This document shows, piece by piece, positions 21,974 through 29,791 of a DNA stretch of 29,951 nucleotides. This DNA comes from CAYZUC01 sp964481705 (GTDB lineage: Bacteria > Bacillota > Clostridia > Lachnospirales > Lachnospiraceae): assembly GCA_964481705.1 (NCBI GenBank), contig CAYZUC010000029.1, positions 1 to 29,951 on the forward strand, in the 5' to 3' direction. Under the pieces are notes generated by a model that ran no database searches, was not told the DNA's origin, and worked only from the letters and a program-made list of their open reading frames with translations. Within the stretch, counting starts at the first letter, position 1. Each line of letters starts with the position of its first letter. Made by a program: the position numbers and the translations under genes.

Positions 21974-22933
21974 TCATCTTTCCTTATTTATTTCTTTCCT
22001 CTCGGTCTCTTTTCCCAATTTTTTCTTTTCAATCAAAACGAGGACCAAAATAGAAACTATAATTACAATAGTAGCAGTAATGGTACCTTCCACTCCAAAT
22101 GTTGGATCATAGAAAACACTTTCTTCTGCAGTTTTTAAAGCAAATATCGAGGTGTTTGATACAATACCACTATTTGGCAATCCAAAAATAAAGTTTTGTG
22201 TAAAATTCCATGCAGCATGATTAGCGGCTGCGAACCAAATGTTTCCGAAACACTTCACAGAAACTGCATAGAACAATCCAATAACAGCTATGTTGAGCAA
22301 TGCCAAAATAGTTACACCACCGTTGAATATATGAATTGCAGAAAAATAGATACTACACACCGCAATTCCAATTTTCCACCCATATCTCTCGCGGATATGC
22401 ATGTACAGATATCCTCTTGTTAGTAACTCTTCGGTACCTGATTGAATAAAAACTACAAGAAATGCTACCACAACCCAGGCGAAAGAAATAGTACCTGTGC
22501 AAAATCGAATATCACCTTTTATAAACGCTATTAGAATACATAGACTGTTCATAATAAAACCTGTAAGAAGTCCCAGTCCTATCTTTGCGGTATTACTTCT
22601 TATAGAGCCGCGGAAATAGTCTTTAAAAATCTTCTTGTCTGTACATATCGTGTATAGAAGTACAACTGCCGTTATACCTATAAATACTAGGTAACTGTTC
22701 AAAATCCATCTATGATCAGCGTCAATTTGAAACCCTAATATTACCAGCACATTAACGATTGCTCCTATAAAAGAACCTATTAACATGAGAACTGTGGCCA
22801 TAAAGAGTACAAATAATAAATTGTAACGAAATTTCTTTCTACCAGGCTTTTGTTCCATATTCTTTTGTTCCATATTCTTTTGTTCCATTTTCTTCTGTTC
22901 CATTTCCATTTGTTCCATTCTCTTCTCCCCCAT
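21974..22933 (-). CDS. CPBP family intramembrane metalloprotease with MEQK repeats
   Basis: 319 residues. The N-terminus is a low-complexity hydrophilic run of MEQ(K/M)(K/N/E) units (about 6-29), encoded by near-identical 15-bp repeats. About seven or eight membrane helices follow. The CPBP (Abi) motifs are EELLTRGYLY (EExxxR, about 167-176), FSAIHIFNG (about 197-205) and AANHAAWNF (HxxxN, about 239-247). The family includes CAAX-type proteases and immunity proteins for self-made peptides; the substrate is unknown. The start at 22933 has AGGAAG upstream, but the ATG five codons later, after GGGGGAG, is equally plausible. The last residues are charged (KKKLGKETERKEINKER). Confidence 0.88.
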   Translation of the reverse strand: MGEKRMEQMEMEQKKMEQKNMEQKNMEQKPGRKKFRYNLLFVLFMATVLMLIGSFIGAIVNVLVILGFQIDADHRWILNSYLVFIGITAVVLLYTICTDKKIFKDYFRGSIRSNTAKIGLGLLTGFIMNSLCILIAFIKGDIRFCTGTISFAWVVVAFLVVFIQSGTEELLTRGYLYMHIRERYGWKIGIAVCSIYFSAIHIFNGGVTILALLNIAVIGLFYAVSVKCFGNIWFAAANHAAWNFTQNFIFGLPNSGIVSNTSIFALKTAEESVFYDPTFGVEGTITATIVIIVSILVLVLIEKKKLGKETERKEINKER

Positions 22934-23072
22934 TCATTTTCTTCCTTTTCCTGTTAATTCGTTCTGCAACACTCTTTGAGAGTCCTCATTCCCATATCAT
23001 GACATAGGTAACCAGTCATTAGTCTTGTCGCTTCTGTGCAATTCCTCTGTGCCAATCGCTTTTATTAAGTCG

Positions 23073-23636
23073 TTAGCCAATTGTCATCTGGTTTATCCGC
23101 TTCTTATAATCAAGCATCTCGGCCATCCCAACAAGTCTATTTGGTTCCTTGCATAAATAGATTCCATTTCTTCTCTCCATTATGGTCGTCGACTGCCAAT
23201 TTCCAAATCGATCAACCGCAATATTCTCGCGATATCCGATTACACGAAATCCACATTTCTTGTGTAACTCAATACTGGCCTTATTGACGGAAAAGATAGC
23301 GGAATACAAAGTCCAGTAGCCCCTCTTCTCTGTCTCCTCGCACAGAGTCGTTAACATCTTGGTACCAATCCCTCTATGCAGGTACTTATTATCTACAAAG
23401 ATACTGAGCTCTACAACGCCTCGATAAGGTTCCCTTTTTGATGTTGGGGCAATCATAGTATATCCGACCACCTTACCATCCAGCTCGTATACATACCTGC
23501 ACTCTTTCAAATGTGCCTCATCCCACTCCTCATAAGTTGGACAATCCGTAGTGAATGTCACATCACCTTTCTCCAGACTCTGTGTATAAATGCTTTTCAT
23601 TTCTTCCCAATCTTCTGCTCTCATCTCACGTAACAT
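23073..23636 (-). CDS. GNAT acetyltransferase, phosphinothricin/methionine sulfone type
   Basis: 187 residues. The opening MLREMRAEDWEEMKSIYTQSLEKGDVTFTTDCPTYEEW, with the T-F substrate loop, is typical of the Pat/Bar/MnaT group. The acetyl-CoA loop is in FVDNKYLHRGIGTKMLTTLCEE (about 82-103), and SVNKASIELHKKCGFRVIGYRENIAVDRFGNWQSTTIMERR gives the conserved C-terminal half. Members acetylate methionine sulfone-like amino acid analogues. A short tail after 160 is extra. GAAGGAA lies seven bases before the ATG. The promoter at 23675-23703 is inside a larger hairpin. Confidence 0.9.
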   Translation of the reverse strand: MLREMRAEDWEEMKSIYTQSLEKGDVTFTTDCPTYEEWDEAHLKECRYVYELDGKVVGYTMIAPTSKREPYRGVVELSIFVDNKYLHRGIGTKMLTTLCEETEKRGYWTLYSAIFSVNKASIELHKKCGFRVIGYRENIAVDRFGNWQSTTIMERRNGIYLCKEPNRLVGMAEMLDYKKRINQMTIG

Positions 23637-23674
23637 ATAAATTCCTTCTTCCTTGCTTCAGATTTTTTCTCTCC

Positions 23675-23703
23675 ATTCTATTACAATAAAACTGAACAAG
23701 CAA
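23675..23703 (-). promoter_or_regulatory. Promoter of the Pat-type acetyltransferase gene
   Basis: TTGCTT (23698-23703), a 17-base spacer and TAGAAT (23675-23680) on the minus strand. The -35 lies in the left arm of an inverted repeat (TCCTTGCTT, with AAGCAAGGA about 40 bases on). Confidence 0.55.
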
Positions 23704-23711
23704 GGATTTTT

Positions 23712-24269
23712 CTAATACCTTTGTAGAGTTTCGATTGATTTACCAAGCTCTCTGGCCTTTTCCAGTGCATCGTTTCCTTTTATTTCACCCTTTTCTTCAA
23801 CTCCACCCACACAGATCTCACCAATACTTTCCAATCCAAAGTAATCACGTGTCAGCTGATACTGAATCTTAATTGCATCAAATACCTGTGGAATAGTATC
23901 CGCTGCTACAAGTAAAAGCCCTAACTTCTTGATATGTAACTGTTTGCGTTTTGGAGTATGCAAACGATCAATCACAGCTTTTAACTGTGCACTCAATCCA
24001 TAGAAATATACCGGTGATGCAATTACCAGAATATCTGTTCGACTTAAAACATCAAACACCTTCTCCATATCATCTGTCTGACAGCAATTACGCTCCATGC
24101 TTTTATTTCTGCATGCATTGCATCCCGTACAGGGGTTTACTTTAAGCTCAGCAACCGAAAGAACAGTCACTTCATTCTCCTGCGCTGCTCCCTCACGAAA
24201 AGCCGTTGCAAGTAAGTCTGTATTTCCACCCTTTCGTTCACTTCCAACTAGTATTGCTATTTTAGCCAT
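23712..24269 (-). CDS. Flavodoxin-fold NADPH-dependent FMN reductase-like protein
   Basis: 185 residues. MAKIAILVGSERKGGNTDLLATAF holds the FMN phosphate loop (SERKGGNT, about 9-16). NPCTGCNACRNKSMERNCCQ (about 45-64) is the cysteine motif of clostridial iron-sulfur flavoproteins, and DILVIASPVYFYGLSAQLKAVIDRL (about 79-103) is the conserved central strand and loop. It likely reduces a small electron acceptor with FMN; an Fe-S cluster is possible. The start follows AAGGAG after eleven bases. It lies 15 bases after the PhzF gene, so they are probably co-transcribed. Confidence 0.9.
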   Translation of the reverse strand: MAKIAILVGSERKGGNTDLLATAFREGAAQENEVTVLSVAELKVNPCTGCNACRNKSMERNCCQTDDMEKVFDVLSRTDILVIASPVYFYGLSAQLKAVIDRLHTPKRKQLHIKKLGLLLVAADTIPQVFDAIKIQYQLTRDYFGLESIGEICVGGVEEKGEIKGNDALEKARELGKSIETLQRY

Positions 24270-24284
24270 AACTCATTCTTCTCC

Positions 24285-25163
24285 TTATACGTAATAACTT
24301 CCTTCAATAACGACCGTCGCAGCGCCTCCAAACAGTACATTCCCACCTTCCGCTTTCAATTTTACAGGATTAAACTCAATGTTGTCTCCACCCTGCTCTA
24401 TTGTAATCGGTTTACCATCCCATTTCTTATTTTTCAACAGATAATTTGCATAAGCACTGTTTCCTGAACCAGTTGCCGGGTCCTCTAAATACCCAAATTT
24501 CGGAGCAAAAACACGTGTATGTGCAAAACAATTGATATCCTGCGTTTCCATACAGAATATCAAAATAGTGTCAACACCCTTCTCGTAACAAAATCTCTCC
24601 AAATTCTGCTTGTTCGGATATATAGATATCTCTCTATTCAGTCTATTCAAAGGTACAATGAGCGTTTTGAGACCTGCATCAATGCATTCGATTGGTAGCT
24701 TCTCATCAAGATCATTCACTGAAATACCCAGTTGTTGAGCCACTTCTGCTGTAGTAATCTTTACAGGAATCTGTTGTGCACGTGGTGCAGTTATGTAGAT
24801 ACACTTTTCCTGTTCTATTGCATTATAAATGGTCAAAACTCCTTTACGATTCGTTTCTATCTTGATTTCCGGCCTGGATAATAAAGTCTCATCACTCGTA
24901 ATTTTATCATACATGGTCGCAATGGTTCCATGTCCGCAGAAATCCACCTCGCATTCCGAAGAGTAATAGGTCAGCTTAAAATCGGCAATATCCGATGGTT
25001 CACAAAAAACTATTTCGGATACAAATCCCGCATGTTCTTTCCCGATTGCCAGCATTTCAGCGGGTAAAATCGTATTTTTTTCAACGGAAAGATATGCTGC
25101 CGGATTACCTTTTGATGTTTCAGACGTAAACGCATTAATTTTTTTATACGGAAACTTACTCAT
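24285..25163 (-). CDS. PhzF family isomerase/epimerase-like protein
   Basis: 292 residues, the usual length. The diaminopimelate-epimerase-like fold shows FTSETSKGNPAAYLS near the start (about 12-26), the catalytic Glu region in GFVSEIVFCEPS (about 46-57), CGHGTIAT (about 76-83) and DPATGSGNSAYANYL (about 229-243). In PhzF of phenazine makers the enzyme isomerises an anthranilate derivative; most relatives, and this one, have unknown substrates, since no other phenazine gene is present. ATGGAGGT precedes the start. The flavodoxin-like gene follows directly. Confidence 0.92.
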   Translation of the reverse strand: MSKFPYKKINAFTSETSKGNPAAYLSVEKNTILPAEMLAIGKEHAGFVSEIVFCEPSDIADFKLTYYSSECEVDFCGHGTIATMYDKITSDETLLSRPEIKIETNRKGVLTIYNAIEQEKCIYITAPRAQQIPVKITTAEVAQQLGISVNDLDEKLPIECIDAGLKTLIVPLNRLNREISIYPNKQNLERFCYEKGVDTILIFCMETQDINCFAHTRVFAPKFGYLEDPATGSGNSAYANYLLKNKKWDGKPITIEQGGDNIEFNPVKLKAEGGNVLFGGAATVVIEGSYYV

Positions 25164-25239
25164 AATAAAGTACCTCCATCTTCTATCGTTTGCAAATTCT
25201 TAAATTTCAGAGATTTCACATCATAAACTTAAATTTCAT

Positions 25240-25557
25240 TTACTTTCCAAATGGATAATAATCAAATATACTTTGAATTGCATCTGTTATGTTCATGATT
25301 TCTTTCATGGATAATTCAGCCATTTTCTTATATCCTCTTAATCGTAAATCCAGTAATTTCATTTGCTCACATTGTACTACACCCTGAATATCATTTGTCT
25401 CAATAAAAATATGCAATGGATCCTCAGTCGTTTTTGTAAGAATAGGACACGCTATAACTTGCTCTGTTTTATTGAAAAATGACTTACTTACTACCAATAC
25501 TGGCGTGTTAATCCTCTCAACAACAAGAATGTCTCCCTGACAAATTTCATTCATCAT
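25240..25557 (-). CDS. mazF: MazF/PemK-type toxin
   Basis: 105 residues of the PemK/MazF fold: CQGDILVVERINTPVLVVSKSFFNKTEQVIACPILTKT, LHIFIETNDIQGVVQCEQMKLLDLRLRG and a C-terminal helix. These toxins are ribosome-independent RNases that cut mRNA at short motifs. QGDI stands where family members have RGDV/I, and CEQMKLLDLR carries the usual QxxxLD segment. It follows the antitoxin gene by three bases and has only a weak ribosome site, so coupling is likely. The protein is slightly shorter than E. coli MazF. Confidence 0.9.
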   Translation of the reverse strand: MMNEICQGDILVVERINTPVLVVSKSFFNKTEQVIACPILTKTTEDPLHIFIETNDIQGVVQCEQMKLLDLRLRGYKKMAELSMKEIMNITDAIQSIFDYYPFGK

Positions 25558-25560
25558 TAC

Positions 25561-25803
25561 TTACCACTGTTCCCTTCCTTCTGCATCTCCCCATGCAAAT
25601 TCCTCATAAGGGCCAATTTTCCCTTTGTATTCAGCAGCTCTCTCCTCTAATGTTTTGTGCTTAAATGTCTTTGATAAGATAATACTTCCGTCTCTTACTT
25701 CAACATCCAAATAATCATCAATATGAACGCCTATTGTATCTAATAATTCTTTTGAAAACCTTATCCCTTGTCCATTTCCCCATGCTTTAACTTGAGCTTC
25801 CAT
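25561..25803 (-). CDS. mazE: MazE/AbrB-type antitoxin
   Basis: 80 residues from the ATG at 25803, nine bases after AGGAGG. A frame extending to 25881 covers the promoter and is rejected. Residues about 1-45 form the swapped-hairpin AbrB domain (MEAQVKAWGNGQGIRFSKELLDTIGV, DYLDVEVRDGSIILSK), which binds DNA and, in MazE, autoregulates. The remainder (KTLEERAAEYKGKIGPYEEFAWGDAEGREQW) is the flexible tail that would wrap and block the toxin. A palindrome over the -10 is the probable operator. Confidence 0.92.
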   Translation of the reverse strand: MEAQVKAWGNGQGIRFSKELLDTIGVHIDDYLDVEVRDGSIILSKTFKHKTLEERAAEYKGKIGPYEEFAWGDAEGREQW

Positions 25804-25820
25804 AATTCCGTCCTCCTTTT

Positions 25821-25841
25821 CGTATATACAAAGTATATACG
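25821..25841. promoter_or_regulatory. Autoregulatory operator of mazEF
   Basis: Perfect inverted repeat with 8-bp arms CGTATATA/TATATACG and a 5-base centre, covering the -10 box and extending to within 18 bases of the mazE start. Confidence 0.7.
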
Positions 25842-25860
25842 TTTCTATGTGAAATATCAA
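25832..25860 (-). promoter_or_regulatory. Promoter of mazEF
   Basis: TTGATA (25855-25860), a 17-base spacer and TATACT (25832-25837) on the minus strand. The transcript leader is short, about 25 bases. Confidence 0.72.
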
Positions 25861-26035
25861 TAAGTTATCCAGTCTATGCAACTGCCAATATTACTCCATC
25901 ACTTTCAGAAACACATCACAAAATACTTCTACTCCTATAAGAATAAATAAATTTGGTCTATCTTTCACAACATTATCTCTGTTTACTAATTTTATTTCTT
26001 GGTATAATAGTATCCTTAAAGCTTTCTATTTTAAT

Positions 26036-27430
26036 TCACTTAGATTTATCTGGATTCGCAAACGATGTCAACCAATAACTCACATATATCAAATCTCCGA
26101 GCATAAGAATAAATCCACCCGCCATACTATAAGGTGCCCAAGTCAATAGTATCGTAATTATATTTGCTTGAAAAACCAAAGGTAACACAATATTAAACGT
26201 GATCAACGTGACAAAAACAAAAACAAAAGATAGTATCAGAATACTCTTCTTACGTTTCCCTCTTTGTTGCAGAAGTGATATAACGACCATATGTAAGACA
26301 ATCACTAATGATATTATGGAAAAGATTGTGTCAAATATTCTCCATACATCATAGACAAATGTAGAGGCTTCTTCCCCTCTGTAGTTGAGATAAATCTGAT
26401 TACACATATTGTCCGTCGTTGATGCTGCATTCAAGTTTGTAAGGACACAAACACCGATTCCATTTTGCTCCGAAAAGACCATCCTGGATGAATAATTCGC
26501 GGTTCCTCCCGAATGTCCCAATACATCATCTTCCCACTTTTCCCATCCGGCATAGTATTTTCCCGAACCGTTCGTGAGTAATATGTCATGTGACTTTTTG
26601 ATTAGGTGTACATAGGACTCCGGAATATCTGCATATCCCATTTGTATTTGCATCCATCTACTCATATCTTTCAAACAAGAATAAATATATCCAGCCGGAA
26701 TACTCCCATCTTTTATCTCCAGAGAGTATGGAAATGCCATTCCGTATCCCAAACGCGTTCCTTCACAAAGCTTTCTTGTCCCATAGGTGTGTCCACAGTA
26801 TGTATCGTTAAGCCCCAATGGAACAAATATACTCTTCTGCATAAATTCTGCATAGGACTGCCCTGTTACACGTTCGATAACCAATCCGAGTAGATTATAA
26901 TTAACATTTGAATAAGAGTAAGTGTTTCCCGGTTTGTATGTCAATTCACTATGATTAATAGAAAGCATCCACTCATTCAATGACATTTTCTTTTTCGCTG
27001 ATGGATAATCTGTTTCAGAATTTGTAAATCCGCTTTGCATTCTTAATAAATTGTCAATCGTTATTTCTGTTTCTTTTCCGTGATATAACGCTGTAAATTC
27101 TGGAATATACTCGTCAATAGGCATACTTAAAGAAAGTTTTCCCTCCTGCTCAAGATACAATATTCCCAATCCGGTAAATGCTTTTGTCATAGATCCAATT
27201 TGGTATAATGCAGTATCATCTTCACATTGAAGATATTCAACATTACCGTCTATGCACGCCACCACCGCAGCGGACTGAATCCCTGCCCGTTTTTGTGTGT
27301 TTCTAATGTATTCCGAAAGGGAATCACTCGAAGCATGTAAAGAGGTACGAATTGATACTGATATACATGCAATTAATACCATAGTAATTCCTATTCTTGT
27401 TTTCAACTTGCTCTTCCATAATCTATCCAT
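26036..27430 (-). CDS. Serine beta-lactamase-fold hydrolase with C-terminal membrane domain
   Basis: 464 residues. A signal-anchor-like segment lies at about 12-30. The class C beta-lactamase/esterase-like domain spans about 35-340 with all three motifs: GSMTKAF (SxxK, Ser nucleophile, about 79-85), YSYSNVNYNL (YxN, about 171-180) and GHSGGT (HxG, about 307-312). Three or four membrane helices follow (about 365-460). The catalytic domain is probably outside the cell, acting on peptidoglycan peptides or esters; true beta-lactamase activity is not implied. It starts 9 bases after the methyltransferase gene with only a distant purine-rich ribosome site. Confidence 0.9.
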   Translation of the reverse strand: MDRLWKSKLKTRIGITMVLIACISVSIRTSLHASSDSLSEYIRNTQKRAGIQSAAVVACIDGNVEYLQCEDDTALYQIGSMTKAFTGLGILYLEQEGKLSLSMPIDEYIPEFTALYHGKETEITIDNLLRMQSGFTNSETDYPSAKKKMSLNEWMLSINHSELTYKPGNTYSYSNVNYNLLGLVIERVTGQSYAEFMQKSIFVPLGLNDTYCGHTYGTRKLCEGTRLGYGMAFPYSLEIKDGSIPAGYIYSCLKDMSRWMQIQMGYADIPESYVHLIKKSHDILLTNGSGKYYAGWEKWEDDVLGHSGGTANYSSRMVFSEQNGIGVCVLTNLNAASTTDNMCNQIYLNYRGEEASTFVYDVWRIFDTIFSIISLVIVLHMVVISLLQQRGKRKKSILILSFVFVFVTLITFNIVLPLVFQANIITILLTWAPYSMAGGFILMLGDLIYVSYWLTSFANPDKSK

Positions 27431-27439
27431 AGATTCAAA

Positions 27440-28246
27440 TTACTTTTTCCCTTTCATAACTATTCTTTCTTTTGTGTTTTTGTCTTTCGTAAGCTTTTCA
27501 CTGCATATTTTGAGTTGAAAACCTTTCTCACTGGCAGGAGTTCCATTTATATCAGTATATGCAGCATATACTTTCATTCCTCGCTCCCGAAGGATTTGCT
27601 CAACCTCATATTGCGTATATAGTCTTGTAGGATTCCCATATAGCATTTCCGGCTTCGTGAGAGACTCACCGTAGGCAAAATCCAATTGACCGTATAGGGA
27701 AATGTGAGTATCAGGGTCCCAATCAAACGCAGAAAGAGTCAGACCTTGTGCCCCCGCCTCCCACAGTTGCTGAGGAAAGTGGGCAACTGCATAGTCACCG
27801 CTTTGAATATCAATGAAGCTCTTTCCGTGTGGCTTTAGAGCCTCCGAGATTATATCGAAGATTTTTAAATTTTCAACATCGTTCTCCAAATAACCAATAG
27901 CTCCATCCGCCATGTTCAACACGACATCAAACTCATTTTTATACTGGAGATTTCTCAAATCATCGCAAAAAAACTCAGCTTTTAAATGCTCCTGTATAGC
28001 ATTTTGGTTGGCATCTTCCACATATTCGGGGGTAATGTCTACTCCAATCACACGATAGCCTCGCCTTGCCAGTTCCAAACTATGACGTCCATAGCCGCAG
28101 GCTAAATCAAGCACTGTTTCAGTGCCGGTTAATCCTAACGTCTTTTCAAGAAAATCCACTTCACTTTTCGTGTTTTCTGTCCATGATTGTCTCTTAATAT
28201 CTAGTGTCCAACCACTTTTATACCAATCACTTTTGTTTGCTTTCAT
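27440..28246 (-). CDS. Class I SAM-dependent methyltransferase
   Basis: 268 residues. Motif I VLDLACGYGRHSLELARRG (about 45-63) and VIGVDITPEYVEDA (about 66-79) form the SAM pocket; FDVVLNMADGAIGYL (about 104-118) is motif IV. The rest is an alpha-beta methyltransferase with an insertion (WDPDTHISLYGQLDFAYGES). The acceptor is unknown. AAGGTG lies eight bases before the ATG. It is followed closely by the membrane hydrolase and preceded after 67 bases by the SnoaL-like gene. Confidence 0.9.
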   Translation of the reverse strand: MKANKSDWYKSGWTLDIKRQSWTENTKSEVDFLEKTLGLTGTETVLDLACGYGRHSLELARRGYRVIGVDITPEYVEDANQNAIQEHLKAEFFCDDLRNLQYKNEFDVVLNMADGAIGYLENDVENLKIFDIISEALKPHGKSFIDIQSGDYAVAHFPQQLWEAGAQGLTLSAFDWDPDTHISLYGQLDFAYGESLTKPEMLYGNPTRLYTQYEVEQILRERGMKVYAAYTDINGTPASEKGFQLKICSEKLTKDKNTKERIVMKGKK

Positions 28247-28313
28247 GAATGTTCACCTTCGTAATCTCATATTTGATTCTATTACTCTTCAGAAGAATTA
28301 CATTTTATCTTTT

Positions 28314-28724
28314 CTATACTGGTCTAATCAGCTTATTCTCCCATAACGTATCAAAGGTGTTTACAGCCCCACCATGTTCCACAATTTTCCCATTCACTAC
28401 TTTATCAATATCGACTCCCGTAAATTGAAGTTCTTTATGTGTAGGTGTTATACCAATCCATTCACCATCATGAGTTCCTGTCATAATGAACTCCGAAATA
28501 ATGTATTCACCATCTTGATACTGCCCTATAATATTCATGGAATAGTCCGGGTACGTCTGTTTCGTTGCAAGAATATGTTCTTTCATAGCCTCAACTCCCA
28601 ATGGAAAAATATCATTTCCTATTCGTACAACACTATCCTCAGCAACAAATTCACCCATTCTTTCTAACTCATTATTCGTAACCACTACTTCATAAAATTC
28701 TTTGATTAATTCTTTTGAATCCAT
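28314..28724 (-). CDS. SnoaL-like (NTF2-fold) ester cyclase-type protein
   Basis: 136 residues with the NTF2-like cone fold: MDSKELIKEFYEVVVTNNELERMGEFVAEDSVVRIGN, MKEHILATKQTYPDYSMNIIGQYQDGEYIISEFIMTGTHDGEWIGITPTHKEL and VDIDKVVNGKIVEHGGAVNTFDTLW. The TGTHxGxWxGIxPTxK pattern and the final WExxxIRP-like end match SnoaL-like polyketide cyclase homologues, which bind small hydrophobic molecules. No polyketide genes are present. GGAGG precedes the ATG by six bases, and the gene starts 11 bases after the CPBP gene ends. Confidence 0.88.
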   Translation of the reverse strand: MDSKELIKEFYEVVVTNNELERMGEFVAEDSVVRIGNDIFPLGVEAMKEHILATKQTYPDYSMNIIGQYQDGEYIISEFIMTGTHDGEWIGITPTHKELQFTGVDIDKVVNGKIVEHGGAVNTFDTLWENKLIRPV

Positions 28725-28735
28725 AAAAACCTCCG

Positions 28736-29587
28736 TTAATCCCGTACGGGCATCTTAATATACAAAACAATCGCCAATAGAATCAAAAAAGACATCGACA
28801 CCAAACCGGTTGGATTTGGGCCTAACAGTCCACTCTTCAAGGAAATGGAACAGAAAACAGGAATTTCTCCAATCAGATTCATTACACCATGCATAATGGC
28901 CGAATACATACAGTTTGTGGTCTTCAAAGCAACATAAGAAAAAATGATTCCAAGGCTAAGGCAAACTAACATCATTAATAACATATTTGTCCACGGTGCG
29001 CCCAGGTTTTCGGAACTATAATTAAAACCAAAGAAAATTAACGGTAAATGAACCAGCCCCCACTCAATGCTATTAATCATTACTGCCTTTCGAACACCAT
29101 ATTGTTCTGTCTGATGCCATAGTAAATATCCCCTCCATCCAACTTCCTCTCCGAGTTCGAGTAGTTGAAGTGGAATAAACGCTGCTGAAATAAGAATACA
29201 TACCATAACAAACTGAAACGAATTGCTTATTGGTATACTTAAGTCAGCTCCAAATAATAATCCGAGCTGAAAAACCTTACTATAATCGCCACGAAAAATC
29301 ACAAAGTATAACACAGCTCCCAATGCTATCGCAATTCCCGGAACAAATGCACAGAATAACCACATCCTCCAGTTTTTCCATACCTTAATAGAGAACTTAA
29401 TCTTAAATTTCTCCTTCAACAGCATTCGTACCAACAAGGCTGTTAAAATTGGAAAAAAAGTAAATCCCTTTTGTAAAATACTATAAAAGAGACCTGTCTG
29501 AAAGATTTGTTCCAACGTACCAAATCCAAAAGTTAGAACCATCATAATGGTTACATACCAAATAATCGCTTTCCTGTTTGTGTTCAT
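28736..29587 (-). CDS. CPBP family intramembrane metalloprotease
   Basis: 283 residues from the ATG at 29587, with GGGAG seven bases upstream; the ATG five codons earlier has no ribosome site. About eight membrane helices. The CPBP motifs are GEEVGWRGYLL (EExxxR, about 149-159), WGLVHLPLIFFG (conserved His, about 181-192) and AIMHGVMNLIG (HxxxN, about 239-249). It likely cleaves peptides within the membrane or gives immunity to a peptide; the substrate is unknown. It heads a cluster with the SnoaL-like, methyltransferase and membrane hydrolase genes. Confidence 0.9.
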   Translation of the reverse strand: MNTNRKAIIWYVTIMMVLTFGFGTLEQIFQTGLFYSILQKGFTFFPILTALLVRMLLKEKFKIKFSIKVWKNWRMWLFCAFVPGIAIALGAVLYFVIFRGDYSKVFQLGLLFGADLSIPISNSFQFVMVCILISAAFIPLQLLELGEEVGWRGYLLWHQTEQYGVRKAVMINSIEWGLVHLPLIFFGFNYSSENLGAPWTNMLLMMLVCLSLGIIFSYVALKTTNCMYSAIMHGVMNLIGEIPVFCSISLKSGLLGPNPTGLVSMSFLILLAIVLYIKMPVRD

Positions 29588-29629
29588 CTTTTTCTCTCCC
29601 ATCTTTTAAGAATATGCATATACTAACAC

Positions 29630-29791
29630 CTAACCCATAATCTGAAAATAAAACTCAGGATAAGTTGCATTATATAACGGCAAGTTGCTAGACTCGATAT
29701 GCTTTTCTTTTACATTTAGATAGCTGATTTTATCTTCTAAAACGCAATTTCTTCTGTCAAGAAATGCGCATAGCACAGGTATATCTTTCAT
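29630..29791 (-). CDS. Short ORF, 53 residues, unknown; possible gene remnant
   Basis: ATG at 29789-29791 to TAG at 29630-29632. The product begins MKDIPVLCAFLDRRNCVLED and ends ATYPEFYFQIMG. It is aromatic-rich and not low-complexity, but there is no good ribosome site and I recognise no family. It may be a fragment of a larger lost protein or a chance frame. Confidence 0.3.
   Translation of the reverse strand: MKDIPVLCAFLDRRNCVLEDKISYLNVKEKHIESSNLPLYNATYPEFYFQIMG

Noticed and set aside
24285..25163. Phenazine biosynthesis locus
   Set aside because: PhzF homologues are widespread with other roles, and no other phz gene is in the window.
25980..26030. Rightward promoter-like TATAAT near 26005
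   Set aside because: The spacing to any -35 is poor (about 15) and no rightward gene follows; the serine hydrolase gene lies on the opposite strand.
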